This document shows, piece after piece, positions 41,965 to 50,517 of a stretch of 56,893 nt of DNA. Positions within the stretch are counted from its first letter, which is position 1. The number at the start of each line of letters is the position of its first letter. The DNA is from Phocaeicola faecicola (lineage in GTDB: Bacteria > Bacteroidota > Bacteroidia > Bacteroidales > Bacteroidaceae), in NCBI RefSeq assembly GCF_013618865.1, contig NZ_JABSOE010000027.1:1-56893 (forward strand), written 5' to 3'. Under the pieces are notes generated by a model, which saw only the letters and a program-made list of their open reading frames with translations, did not search any database and was not told the origin of the DNA. The position numbers and the translations under genes were made by a program.

Positions 41965-43092
41965 TTATTCTGATAGTTTCTGATAGATAGCTAATAATTG
42001 CCGGGTCAGCGGTTCGGGTTCGAACTGTGCGGCGTACTTTTTGCCTTCTTCAATCATCCGTTCGCGCAGCGAGGCATCGGTATAGGTCCGCCGTATGACT
42101 TCCGCCAGTCCTTTCTCATCGGTAGGGGCTACATACAGGGAAGAAGGACCTCCGGCTTCCTCCAGGCAGGAACCGTGGGCTCCGATGGCCGGAACTCCGC
42201 TGTTCAGGGCTTCCAGCAACGGGATGCCGAAGCCTTCGTAGAAGGAAGGGTAGACAAAGGTCGTAGCACACTGGTAGAGTGCCGGAAGGTCGCTGAAGGG
42301 TACTCCGTGAATCAGACGCATGCGCGACTGGAGGCCTTCGTGGGCCAGGAAACGGGTGACCTTGTCGGCATAGGAAGTGTGCTTGCCTACGGCAATGACC
42401 TGGTACGAAGCGTCCAGGTGGCACAAGGCCCGGGCCAGCAGCATCAGGTTTTTCCGGCTTTCGATGCTTCCTACATAGAGGATGTATTTTTCCGGCAACT
42501 GATAGCGTTTTTTCACTTCTTCTTTCTTCTCCTCCGGAACGGCCTGCTTGAAGGCAGGGTCACAGCCCTGATACACCACGTCAATCTTTTCGGGAGCGAT
42601 ATGGTAGAGCGATACGATGTCGCGTTTGGTACACTCGCTGACAGCAATAATGCGGTCGGCCTGCCGGCAGGCTCTCCGGAACTTGTAGTTGTAAATCATC
42701 CGGTCGATTACCGGATAGCATTCCGGATGGCGCAGGAAAATCAGGTCGTGAACCGTCACGATGCTTTTCGTATGACGGGCTTTCCGGATGTTCAGAGGCA
42801 GTTCGTTGCTCAGTCCGTGGAAAATATCGATGTCTGCCTGGGCAATGTCGCGGGTGATTCCCCATACCCGCCAGAGCGAGCGGAACCGGGTCCAGAAACC
42901 GCCTTGGGGAAAATGTACGGAGAATTTTCCGTGCAGGGTTTCCAGCAGCTGGCTTTTTCGGGGGGATGGCGCATAAAGCTCATATTCATTTTGCGGGGCA
43001 AGGTCGCTGAGTGACTGAATGACAAACCGGCTGTAGTTTCCGAGACCGGTCTTGTTCTGGGCGGCACGTTTGGCGTCAAATCCTATTTTCAT
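41965..43092 (-). CDS. Glycosyltransferase family 4
   Basis: A retaining GT-B fold enzyme of 375 residues. N-terminal MKIGFDAKRAAQNKTGLGNYSRFVI binds the acceptor side. The donor side shows LYVGSIESRKNLMLLARAL, GVPFSDLPALYQCATTFVYPS and the EX7E motif EGFGIPLLEALNSGVPAI. Members of this subgroup (mannosyl- or rhamnosyltransferase-like) act in LPS and capsule synthesis; the sugar cannot be named. First gene of a leftward operon with the KdtX-like GT2. Confidence 0.93.
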   Translation of the reverse strand: MKIGFDAKRAAQNKTGLGNYSRFVIQSLSDLAPQNEYELYAPSPRKSQLLETLHGKFSVHFPQGGFWTRFRSLWRVWGITRDIAQADIDIFHGLSNELPLNIRKARHTKSIVTVHDLIFLRHPECYPVIDRMIYNYKFRRACRQADRIIAVSECTKRDIVSLYHIAPEKIDVVYQGCDPAFKQAVPEEKKEEVKKRYQLPEKYILYVGSIESRKNLMLLARALCHLDASYQVIAVGKHTSYADKVTRFLAHEGLQSRMRLIHGVPFSDLPALYQCATTFVYPSFYEGFGIPLLEALNSGVPAIGAHGSCLEEAGGPSSLYVAPTDEKGLAEVIRRTYTDASLRERMIEEGKKYAAQFEPEPLTRQLLAIYQKLSE

Positions 43093-43164
43093 TTTGCTCG
43101 ATTAAGAAATCTCTGCTTCAGGTAGAGACTGAGACAGTGTACTTTGAATGATTTATATTTTAGG

Positions 43165-43172
43165 CAAATGTA
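43165..43172 (-). promoter_or_regulatory. Putative -7 box for the GT4-GT2 pair
   Basis: Leftward TACATTTG, an exact TAnnTTTG match, 73 bases upstream of the GT4 start. A TTTG lies upstream, but at a spacing of 16 bases, shorter than usual. Confidence 0.45.
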
Positions 43173-43216
43173 TGAAAAAATATATAAACAAAGCCATCGA
43201 CTTGCTTTTTTATTGC

Positions 43217-43224
43217 TACTTTTG
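43217..43224 (+). promoter_or_regulatory. Putative -7 box for the deacetylase-GT2-GtrA-GT87 operon
   Basis: TACTTTTG, an exact TAnnTTTG match, 20 bases before the deacetylase ATG. No TTTG at the -33 distance. Confidence 0.5.
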
Positions 43225-43244
43225 TATCGTTTAAGATTTTATGT

Positions 43245-44033
43245 ATGATACTATTGAGTTTTGATACAGAAGAATTTGATGTGCCGCGCGAACATCAGGT
43301 GGATATTCCTCTGGAGGAACAGGTGCGGATTTCTACGGTGGGAACCAACCGTATATTGGACTGCTTGAAAAAGAATCAGGTGAAGGCTACTTTCTTTTGT
43401 ACTGCCAATTTTGCACTTCATTCTCAGGAGGTGATGCAACGTATTGTGGCAGAAGGACATGAGGTGGCTTCGCATGGCTATCATCATTGGACTTTTGAGG
43501 TATCGGATTTGAAAAAATCGAAGGAAGTACTCGAACAGCTGATTGGAAAGGAAGTGAAGGGATATCGTCAGGCCCGGATGATGCCTGTGCCTGAAAAGGA
43601 AATCCGAAAGGCTGGCTATGTATATAACTCGTCGCTGAATCCTACGTTTATCCCGGGAAGATACATGCATCTTTCTACGCCACGTACCTGCTTCATGAAG
43701 GAGGATGTGCTGCAGATTCCGGCTTCGGTGACTCCCTGGCTGCGTTTCCCGCTGTTCTGGCTGTCGTATCACAACCTTCCGGGGGCGTTGTACCGCTGGA
43801 TGTGCCGACGTACGCATGCCCATGACGGTTATATGGTTACTTACTTTCACCCTTGGGAGTTTTATGAACTGAAGGAACATCCTGAACTGAAGATGCCGTT
43901 TATCATACGCAATCATTCGGGACTGGAGATGGTGGAACGACTGGATGCGTTTATCAGATACTTTAAGGAGAGAAAGGTACCGTTTGCTACTTTCTCGGAG
44001 TTTGTGGAACAAAAACAACAGACTGGATTATGA
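43245..44033 (+). CDS. Polysaccharide deacetylase family protein, ArnD/YadE-like
   Basis: A 262-residue CE4-type (NodB fold) protein. The first motif is LLSFDTEEFD near residues 3-12, with aspartates for base and metal. The metal-binding HxxxH appears as SHGYHHWTFE near residue 76, the third motif as GYRQARMMPV, and a C-terminal histidine as VTYFHPWEFYE, all shared with the DUF3473/ArnD-related group. It lacks a signal peptide, so it probably acts in the cytoplasm or at the inner membrane on a lipid-linked sugar. The four-base overlap with the following polyprenyl-phosphate GT2 supports deacetylation (or deformylation, as ArnD) of the sugar that enzyme loads. Confidence 0.87.
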   Translation: MILLSFDTEEFDVPREHQVDIPLEEQVRISTVGTNRILDCLKKNQVKATFFCTANFALHSQEVMQRIVAEGHEVASHGYHHWTFEVSDLKKSKEVLEQLIGKEVKGYRQARMMPVPEKEIRKAGYVYNSSLNPTFIPGRYMHLSTPRTCFMKEDVLQIPASVTPWLRFPLFWLSYHNLPGALYRWMCRRTHAHDGYMVTYFHPWEFYELKEHPELKMPFIIRNHSGLEMVERLDAFIRYFKERKVPFATFSEFVEQKQQTGL

Positions 44034-44986
44034 GACTGGGAATTGTATGTCCTTGCTATAACGAACATGAGGTCCTGCTTGCTTCGGCCGGGCGCCTGAC
44101 GGCACTGCTGGACGGACTGGTGGCCAAGGGAAAGGTGGCCGCAGACAGTTTTGTGATGCTGGTGAACGACGGCAGCCGGGATAATACCTGGGAACTGATT
44201 GTGCAACTTTTCCGGGAGAATCCTTATTTCCGGGGAATCAACCTCGGGAAGAATGTGGGGCATCAGAGTGCGATCATGGCGGGCATGATGACAGTCAAAG
44301 CGTATTGCGATGCGGTGATTACGATTGATGTCGACCTGCAGGATGACTTGAATGCCATCGAGGAGATGGTCGACCGCTATCGGGAAGGATATGACATCGT
44401 GTATGGAGTGAAGGTATCCCGGGAGGGAGATTCATTCCTGAAGAAAAATACGGCACTGGCTTTTTACAAGCTGCAGAAGATGATGGGGGTAAATGCGGTA
44501 TACAACCATGCGGACTTCCGTCTGATGAGCCGGAGGGCCCTGGAGCAGCTGGCGCACTACGGAGAGCGGAATCTGTATCTGCGCGGACTGATTCCGATGA
44601 TCGGATATCCTTCGACTACGGTGAAGGATGTAATCAGCCAGCGGACTGCCGGATATTCCAAATATACCCTGAACAAGATGCTGACACTGGCCATTGACGG
44701 GATAACTTCGTTCTCGACCAAGCCGATTTCGCTGATTGTCAGTGCGGGACTGCTGTGCCTGATGGTGAGCGTCTGTATGTTCATCTACGTATTGTGTTCT
44801 TATTTAGAGCATTGGGCAGTGCCGGGATGGCCTTCCATCATGCTTTCCATCTGGTTTATCGGAGGGTTGCTGCTGCTTTCCATCGGAGTGATTGGAGAGT
44901 ATATCGGAAAAATCTACATTGAAGTAAAGCACCGTCCGCTGTATAATATTGAGACTTTGCTCTGGGAGAAAGAGGAGAAAAAATAA
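44030..44986 (+). CDS. Polyprenyl-phosphate glycosyltransferase (GT2, GtrB/ArnC-like)
   Basis: Charges undecaprenyl phosphate with a sugar at the inner face of the membrane. The 318 residues show the GT2 fold with CPCYNEHEVLLASA, VNDGSRDNTWELI, NLGKNVGHQSAIMAGM, IDVDLQDDLNAIEEM and FRLMSRRAL, a set typical of GtrB/DPM1/ArnC. Two C-terminal membrane helices lie at about 238-264 and 272-297, followed by a basic tail. It overlaps the deacetylase gene by four bases and is followed 12 bases later by gtrA, whose product usually flips this kind of lipid-sugar. The sugar is not known. Confidence 0.94.
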   Translation: MRLGIVCPCYNEHEVLLASAGRLTALLDGLVAKGKVAADSFVMLVNDGSRDNTWELIVQLFRENPYFRGINLGKNVGHQSAIMAGMMTVKAYCDAVITIDVDLQDDLNAIEEMVDRYREGYDIVYGVKVSREGDSFLKKNTALAFYKLQKMMGVNAVYNHADFRLMSRRALEQLAHYGERNLYLRGLIPMIGYPSTTVKDVISQRTAGYSKYTLNKMLTLAIDGITSFSTKPISLIVSAGLLCLMVSVCMFIYVLCSYLEHWAVPGWPSIMLSIWFIGGLLLLSIGVIGEYIGKIYIEVKHRPLYNIETLLWEKEEKK

Positions 44987-44998
44987 CAAGTTTTATTT

Positions 44999-45409
44999 AT
45001 GGATTATTCTGCACTCTTGCGTCAAAAGAAGGTACGTGAATTCATCTGTTTTTGTCTGGTAGGGACAGTAGCGGCCGGGATTCACTATGGGATATATTAT
45101 TGGCTGCAGGCTTATCTTGCATTGAACATCGCCTATACGGCGGGGTATCTGATCAGTCTGGCCTGCAATTTCTTCATGACTTCTTATTTTACTTTCCGGA
45201 GCAAGCCTACGGTACTGAAGGCTACCGGCTTCGGGTTCAGCCATCTGATCAATTACTTGCTTCACATGGTGTTGTTCAATGTGTTCCTGTGGATGGGAGT
45301 TCCCCGTCTGCTGGCTCCTCTGCTGGTACTGGCGGTAGCGGTCCCGGCCAATTTTATATTGCTTCGCTGGGTATTTAAGTATAAGAAAAGTAGTGAAAAC
45401 GAAGAATAG
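44999..45409 (+). CDS. GtrA family membrane protein
   Basis: A 136-residue protein with four membrane segments of the GtrA/DPMS family, believed to flip undecaprenyl-phosphate sugars across the inner membrane. Characteristic blocks are FICFCLVGTVAAGIHYGIYYWL, NIAYTAGYLISLACNFFMTSYFTFR and LLVLAVAVPANFILLRWVF, ending in a lysine-rich tail. It lies between the GtrB-like enzyme and the GT87 gene (four bases apart), an order that defines a typical periplasmic glycosylation module. Confidence 0.93.
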   Translation: MDYSALLRQKKVREFICFCLVGTVAAGIHYGIYYWLQAYLALNIAYTAGYLISLACNFFMTSYFTFRSKPTVLKATGFGFSHLINYLLHMVLFNVFLWMGVPRLLAPLLVLAVAVPANFILLRWVFKYKKSSENEE

Positions 45410-45413
45410 AGAC

Positions 45414-46595
45414 ATGAATTGGATGGAACAAATGAGGAGATTTTTCTCCAAGCCGTTTTTCAGTGACTATCGTACGCTGTACGGACTGTGGATCTTGCTG
45501 CCGGTCATTTCTGCGTTGCTGAAGATTTACAAGCATAATAATTTCTTGATATTCAGAGGGGTCTTCCATCATACCTGGAAACAGTTTCCTCTGTATACGG
45601 GCTATCCCGAAGAGTATTTCGATACGAATCATTACGGACCGTTCTTCAGTCTGGTGATAGCTCCGTTCGCCATTCTGCCGGAATGGATCGGACTGTTGTG
45701 CTGGCTGGTGGCGCTTTCGCTTTGTCTGTACTGGTCGGTGCGGTATCTGCCCATGCCCGACAGGAAACGTATTTTCATATACTGGTTCTGTGCGCACGAA
45801 CTGCTGACGGCCCTGTTCATGTCGCAGTTTAATGTGGCAATCGCCGCAATCATCATCGGTACGTTCTATCTGATTGAGAAAGAAAAGGATGTGTGGGCTG
45901 CCCTGCTGATTGTGATCGGTACGTTTGTAAAGCTCTACGGCATTGTGGGACTGGCTTTTTTCTTTTTCTCACGGCACAAGCTGAAATTTTCGGTGTCGCT
46001 GGTGGGCTGGGCAGTGGTCTGCTTTGTGGCTCCCATGCTGATCAGTTCTCCTGAATATATCCTGATACAGTATGGAGGATGGTACGAGAGTCTGGTGGAA
46101 AAGAACGGACTGAACATGTTCTCCTGGGCACAGAATGTGTCTCTGCTGGGACTGGTGCGCAAACTTTCGGGATGTGCCACTTATTCGGACTTGTGGCTGA
46201 TAGTACCGGGACTGGCCCTGTTTGGGGTTCCTTATCTGCGTTTCAAGCAATACCGGAACCTGGCTTTCCGCTATGCCCTGCTGGCTTCGGTCCTGCTGTT
46301 TGTGGTGCTGTTCAGCACAGGAAGCGAGTCGAGTACCTATATCATTGCCTTCATGGGAGTCGCTATCTGGTATGTGACCGCCCCGTGGAAGCGCAACAAA
46401 TGGGACATTGCACTGATGGTGTTTGCCTTTATTCTGACCAGTATGTCACCTTCCGACCTGTTCCCGGAATACCTGCGCAAGACATTCGTACAACCTTATG
46501 CCCTGAAAGCCCTTCCTTGCGTGCTGATCTGGCTGAAGTTGTGCTATGAGATGATAACAAAAGATTATACTGAAATTAGTAGAAGATATGAATAA
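45414..46595 (+). CDS. GT87 family polyprenyl-phosphate-dependent mannosyltransferase-like protein
   Basis: A 393-residue polytopic GT-C protein, started at MNWMEQ (45414). About nine to ten membrane helices are visible. The first outer loop holds YPEEYFDTNHYGPFFSLVIAPFAILP, with acidic residues and the NHYGP block typical of GT87 (DUF2029) enzymes. FVKLYGIVGLAFFFFSRHKLK and NMFSWAQNVSLLGL lie further on. Such enzymes use lipid-linked sugars outside the membrane, here presumably the product of the GtrB-like and GtrA proteins. It overlaps the following phosphotransferase gene by eight bases. Confidence 0.88.
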   Translation: MNWMEQMRRFFSKPFFSDYRTLYGLWILLPVISALLKIYKHNNFLIFRGVFHHTWKQFPLYTGYPEEYFDTNHYGPFFSLVIAPFAILPEWIGLLCWLVALSLCLYWSVRYLPMPDRKRIFIYWFCAHELLTALFMSQFNVAIAAIIIGTFYLIEKEKDVWAALLIVIGTFVKLYGIVGLAFFFFSRHKLKFSVSLVGWAVVCFVAPMLISSPEYILIQYGGWYESLVEKNGLNMFSWAQNVSLLGLVRKLSGCATYSDLWLIVPGLALFGVPYLRFKQYRNLAFRYALLASVLLFVVLFSTGSESSTYIIAFMGVAIWYVTAPWKRNKWDIALMVFAFILTSMSPSDLFPEYLRKTFVQPYALKALPCVLIWLKLCYEMITKDYTEISRRYE

Positions 46596-48522
46596 TAATT
46601 GGATGAGTCAGTGGAAGACCCTGAAGGCATTGTTTATCAATATCTTTTGGGTATATGTGGTGTTCATGCTTTGCCGTCTGGTCTTTTTGTGGGAAAACGC
46701 GGCGTTTTTCAAGGACCTTACTTTTTCCCATTTTCTGGAACTGTGTGGGGGAGGACTGTATTTTGATACCTCTGCCATCATGTATGCAAACGCGCTTTTC
46801 ATACTCTTGTTTTTGTTTCCGCTGCATTGGAAAGAAGTACCGGCTTATCACAAGTTCGTAAGATGGCTGTATGTCATCGTGAATACGCTCTGTGTGGTAG
46901 CCAATCTGATGGATACGGTCTATTTTCAGTTTACCAACCGGAGAACTACCTGCTCGGTATTCAGCCAGTTTGCCAACGAGGACAACCTGGGACGCATTAT
47001 CGGCATTGAGTTTGTGAATCACTGGTACCTGGTATTGCTGACGGCAGTCATCGCTTTTCTGCTGTACCGTCTGTATCAGTTGCCGGCTACCGAGGTGCGC
47101 AAGTCCTTGCCCGCCTATTACGTATCGAATACCCTGTTCCTGTTGGCCTGTGCGCCGTTCATCGTCTTCGGTATGAGAGGGGGAATGACCCGTCAGACTC
47201 GTCCGATTACCATCAGTAATGCCAACCAGTATGTAGACAGACCGATTGAGACCGGAATTGTACTGAATACTCCGTTCTCCATGTTCCGTACCATTGGCAA
47301 GAAGCCTTTCGTGGTACCTGAGTATTACACTGACCGCGAGGAGATGCTGAAAGCCTTCAACCCGGTTTGTGTGCCTTCCGATTCCACGGTTTTCAAGCCT
47401 AAAAATGTGGTGGTAATGATATTGGAAAGTTTTGGAAAAGAATATATCGGGGCACTGAACCCGACATTGGAAGGCGGGAAATACAAGGGATATACTCCTT
47501 TCCTGGATTCTTTGATTCAGAAGAGTATGTATTTTGAATATTCTTTTGCCAACGGGCGGGCCAGCATCGACGGTATGCCTTCTTCGCTGTCGAGCATTCC
47601 GATGTTTGTGGAAGCCTTTTTCCTGACCCCTGCCTCGTTGAACAGTCTGACGAGTGTGGCCGGAGAACTGCGCAAGAAGGGGTATTATACGGCTTTCTTC
47701 CATGGAGCTGCCAATGGCTCGATGGGCTTTCAGGCTTTCTCCCGGGCTGCCGGATACCAGGATTATTTCGGTCGGACCGAGTTTGGCAATGATGAGTTCT
47801 TCGATGGCAACTGGGCCATCTGGGATGAAGAGTTTCTGCAGTTCTATGCCGAAAAGATGTCTGAGTTCAAGGAGCCTTTTTCTACGGGAATCTTCACGGC
47901 CTCTTCTCACCATCCGTTTAATATCCCGGAACGCTACCGGTCGGTATATCCGGAGAGTTCTCTTCCGATTCATAAATGCATCCGTTATTCCGACCATGCC
48001 TTGCAGCGCTTTTTTGAGACTGCCTCCAAGGAACCGTGGTTCAAGAATACGCTGTTTGTGCTGACTGCCGATCATACCAATCAGAATGAACATGCGGAGT
48101 ATCAGACGGAAGCCGGAATCTTCTCGATACCGATTATCTTCTACACGCCCGACGGAAGTCTGCAGGGCAAGCGCCCCGGTATCTCACAGCAGATTGATAT
48201 TATGCCGACGGTATTGGGCTACCTGGGATACGACCGGCCGTATGTGGCTTTCGGATGCGACCTGCTGAACACTCCTCCAGAGGAAACTTATGCGGTGAAT
48301 TACCTGGACGGTATTTATCAGTTCTTCAAGGGAGACTACCTGCTGCAGTTTGACGGAAGACAGTCGATTGCCCTGTATAATTTCAAGGAAGACGTCTTGT
48401 TGAAGCACAACCTGCTGGGACAGACCGATGTGCAACAGCCGATGGAAAATCAGCTGAAAGCCATTATCCAGCAATATATGGAGCGGATGAACGGAAACCA
48501 ACTGGTGGTGAATCCTGAATAA
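46588..48522 (+). CDS. LtaS/sulfatase-fold phosphotransferase, membrane-bound
   Basis: A 644-residue protein with four to five N-terminal membrane helices (to about residue 200) and a large periplasmic alkaline-phosphatase/sulfatase-like domain. The metal/nucleophile sites are MILESFGKEYIG with E280, a probable nucleophile S326 in NGRASIDGMPSSLSSIPM (Thr in LtaS, Ser in many Bacteroidetes members), FHGAANGSMGF and the later LTADHTNQNEHAEYQTEAG with the Asp/His metal ligands. Family reactions are transfer of phosphoglycerol, phosphoethanolamine or similar groups from phospholipid to a glycan. In this position it would modify the LOS glycan. Overlap with the GT87 gene ties it to the module. Confidence 0.9.
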   Translation: MNNNWMSQWKTLKALFINIFWVYVVFMLCRLVFLWENAAFFKDLTFSHFLELCGGGLYFDTSAIMYANALFILLFLFPLHWKEVPAYHKFVRWLYVIVNTLCVVANLMDTVYFQFTNRRTTCSVFSQFANEDNLGRIIGIEFVNHWYLVLLTAVIAFLLYRLYQLPATEVRKSLPAYYVSNTLFLLACAPFIVFGMRGGMTRQTRPITISNANQYVDRPIETGIVLNTPFSMFRTIGKKPFVVPEYYTDREEMLKAFNPVCVPSDSTVFKPKNVVVMILESFGKEYIGALNPTLEGGKYKGYTPFLDSLIQKSMYFEYSFANGRASIDGMPSSLSSIPMFVEAFFLTPASLNSLTSVAGELRKKGYYTAFFHGAANGSMGFQAFSRAAGYQDYFGRTEFGNDEFFDGNWAIWDEEFLQFYAEKMSEFKEPFSTGIFTASSHHPFNIPERYRSVYPESSLPIHKCIRYSDHALQRFFETASKEPWFKNTLFVLTADHTNQNEHAEYQTEAGIFSIPIIFYTPDGSLQGKRPGISQQIDIMPTVLGYLGYDRPYVAFGCDLLNTPPEETYAVNYLDGIYQFFKGDYLLQFDGRQSIALYNFKEDVLLKHNLLGQTDVQQPMENQLKAIIQQYMERMNGNQLVVNPE

Positions 48523-48551
48523 ACGGGATAATCTGGAGGTAGCTGCCCCCT

Positions 48552-48559
48552 TATATTTG
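48552..48559 (+). promoter_or_regulatory. Putative -7 box for the MsbA-like transporter gene
   Basis: TATATTTG, an exact TAnnTTTG match, 62 bases before the start codon, in a T-rich gap of about 100 bases. No -33 TTTG at the usual spacing. Confidence 0.4.
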
Positions 48560-48621
48560 TTCAAGTAAATTTTTTGTTTTATTTTTATAAAATCAATCAT
48601 TAATCAATAATATCAACCTGC

Positions 48622-50457
48622 ATGAAAGAATTTCTGCGAATGATGCGGCGCTTTGTGTCGCCATATAAAAAATACGCGTTGACAGCCGTTGCACTGAATG
48701 TATTGTCGGCGGTGTTTAATGTGTTTTCGTTTACTCTATTGGTGCCTATTTTGAATATTCTGTTTAAGACAGGAGACAGTACAAAGGTGTATGAGTATAT
48801 GGAATGGGGAAGCGCCAGTCTGCAAGAAGTGGCAGTCAATAATTTCTATTATTATGTTTCTCAGCTTATCCTGACTTTCGGGTCTTCGACTGCATTGCTG
48901 CTTTTGGGTGTTTTCCTGGCGGGAATGACGTTGCTGAAAACAGCTTGTTACTTCGGTTCTTCTGCCATCATGATTCCGCTTCGTACAGGAGTGGTCCGTG
49001 ACATCCGTATTATGGTGTATTCAAAGGTGATGTATCTTCCTCTGGGCTTTTTCTCGGAAGAACGGAAAGGAGACATCATTGCCCGTATGAGCGGGGATGT
49101 GGGAGAAATTGAAAACTCCATTACCAGTTCACTGGACATGTTGATTAAAAACCCGATCCTGATTGTCTCTTATTTTGCCACGCTGATTGTCACCAGCTGG
49201 CAGCTGACTCTGTTCACTATCCTGGTACTTCCCTCTATGGGATGGGTAATGGGCCGTGTGGGCCGTGCGTTGAAGCGCCAGTCGCTGGAGGCACAGGGCA
49301 AGTGGAGTGATACGATGTCTCAGCTTGATGAGACATTGGGTGGACTGCGTATCATCAAGGCATTCCTCGCCGAAGAAAAGATGATCGGCCGTTTCGTCCG
49401 CTGCAGCAACGAACTGCGTGATGCGACCAATAAAGTGGCTACCCGTCAGGCATTGGCACATCCGATGAGTGAGTTTCTGGGTACAATCCTGATTGTCATC
49501 GTACTTTGGTTCGGAGGTTCACTGATTTTGGGTAATACTTCTACCATCGACGCTTCTACCTTTATCTTCTATATGGTCATCCTGTACAGTGTGATTAATC
49601 CGTTGAAGGAGTTTTCAAAGGCTGGTTACAACATTCCGAAGGGATTGGCTTCCATGGAACGTGTAGACAAGATTCTGAAGGCAGAAAACAACATCAAGGA
49701 ACCGGAACATCCTGTTCCTTTGAAAGAACTGTCGGATAAGATTGAATTCAAGGATATCTCTTTCAGCTATGACGGACGTCGGGAGGTACTGAAGCACATC
49801 AATCTGACCGTACAGAAAGGAAAGACAGTGGCTCTGGTGGGTCAGTCGGGTTCGGGAAAATCGACTTTGGTCGATTTGTTGCCGCGCTACCACGATGTAC
49901 AGGCAGGTGAGATTACTATCGACGGAATCAACATAAAGGATGTGACGGTACACGATCTGCGCAGCCTGATTGGAAATGTGAATCAGGAAGCCATTCTGTT
50001 CAATGATTCTTTCTTCAACAACATTGCTTTCGGAGTGGAAAATGCTACAATGGAACAGGTAGTGGCTGCTGCTAAGATTGCCAATGCACACGACTTCATC
50101 ATGGAGACTCCTGACGGATATGATACGAACATCGGTGACCGCGGAGGTAAACTCTCGGGAGGTCAGCGTCAGCGTCTGAGTATTGCACGTGCGGTACTGA
50201 AGAATCCTCCTATCCTGATTCTGGATGAGGCGACTTCTGCACTGGATACGGAATCAGAACGTCTGGTACAGGATGCCTTGGAGCGTCTGATGAAGACAAG
50301 AACGACCATTGCCATTGCCCACCGTCTGTCGACCATCAAAAATGCCGATGAGATATGTGTGATGCTCGAAGGAGAAATTGTAGAGCGCGGAACGCACGAG
50401 GAACTGCTGGCTAAAAATGGATATTATAAGAAATTGAACGACATGCAGTCTTTGTAG
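48622..50457 (+). CDS. MsbA-like ABC exporter (fused permease and ATPase)
   Basis: A half-transporter of 611 residues: six membrane helices (about 20-330) followed by the nucleotide-binding domain. Motifs are Walker A VGQSGSGKSTLVDLLPRY near residue 405, the Q-loop VNQEAILFNDSF, the signature KLSGGQRQRLSIARA near 512, Walker B ILILDEATSALDTESE and the H-loop IAIAHRLSTI. Homologues include MsbA, which flips lipid A-core to the outer leaflet, and lipid-linked glycan flippases. Within a LOS locus lipid A-core or a polyprenyl-linked glycan is the likely cargo. Whether this is the cell's essential MsbA or a dedicated flippase is open. Confidence 0.92.
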   Translation: MKEFLRMMRRFVSPYKKYALTAVALNVLSAVFNVFSFTLLVPILNILFKTGDSTKVYEYMEWGSASLQEVAVNNFYYYVSQLILTFGSSTALLLLGVFLAGMTLLKTACYFGSSAIMIPLRTGVVRDIRIMVYSKVMYLPLGFFSEERKGDIIARMSGDVGEIENSITSSLDMLIKNPILIVSYFATLIVTSWQLTLFTILVLPSMGWVMGRVGRALKRQSLEAQGKWSDTMSQLDETLGGLRIIKAFLAEEKMIGRFVRCSNELRDATNKVATRQALAHPMSEFLGTILIVIVLWFGGSLILGNTSTIDASTFIFYMVILYSVINPLKEFSKAGYNIPKGLASMERVDKILKAENNIKEPEHPVPLKELSDKIEFKDISFSYDGRREVLKHINLTVQKGKTVALVGQSGSGKSTLVDLLPRYHDVQAGEITIDGINIKDVTVHDLRSLIGNVNQEAILFNDSFFNNIAFGVENATMEQVVAAAKIANAHDFIMETPDGYDTNIGDRGGKLSGGQRQRLSIARAVLKNPPILILDEATSALDTESERLVQDALERLMKTRTTIAIAHRLSTIKNADEICVMLEGEIVERGTHEELLAKNGYYKKLNDMQSL

Positions 50458-50517
50458 TAATTTGTTATTTAATATATGGTTTGAGACTGTATATAATAAA
50501 AATCAGATAAAAGTAAT

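Noticed and set aside
41998..43014. A 338-codon plus-strand frame opposite the GT4 gene
   Set aside because: Antisense shadow of a GT4 gene whose donor motif and start fit well.
46576..48093. A 505-codon minus-strand frame opposite the LtaS-fold gene
   Set aside because: Antisense shadow of a clearly conserved protein, with no recognisable motif or promoter.
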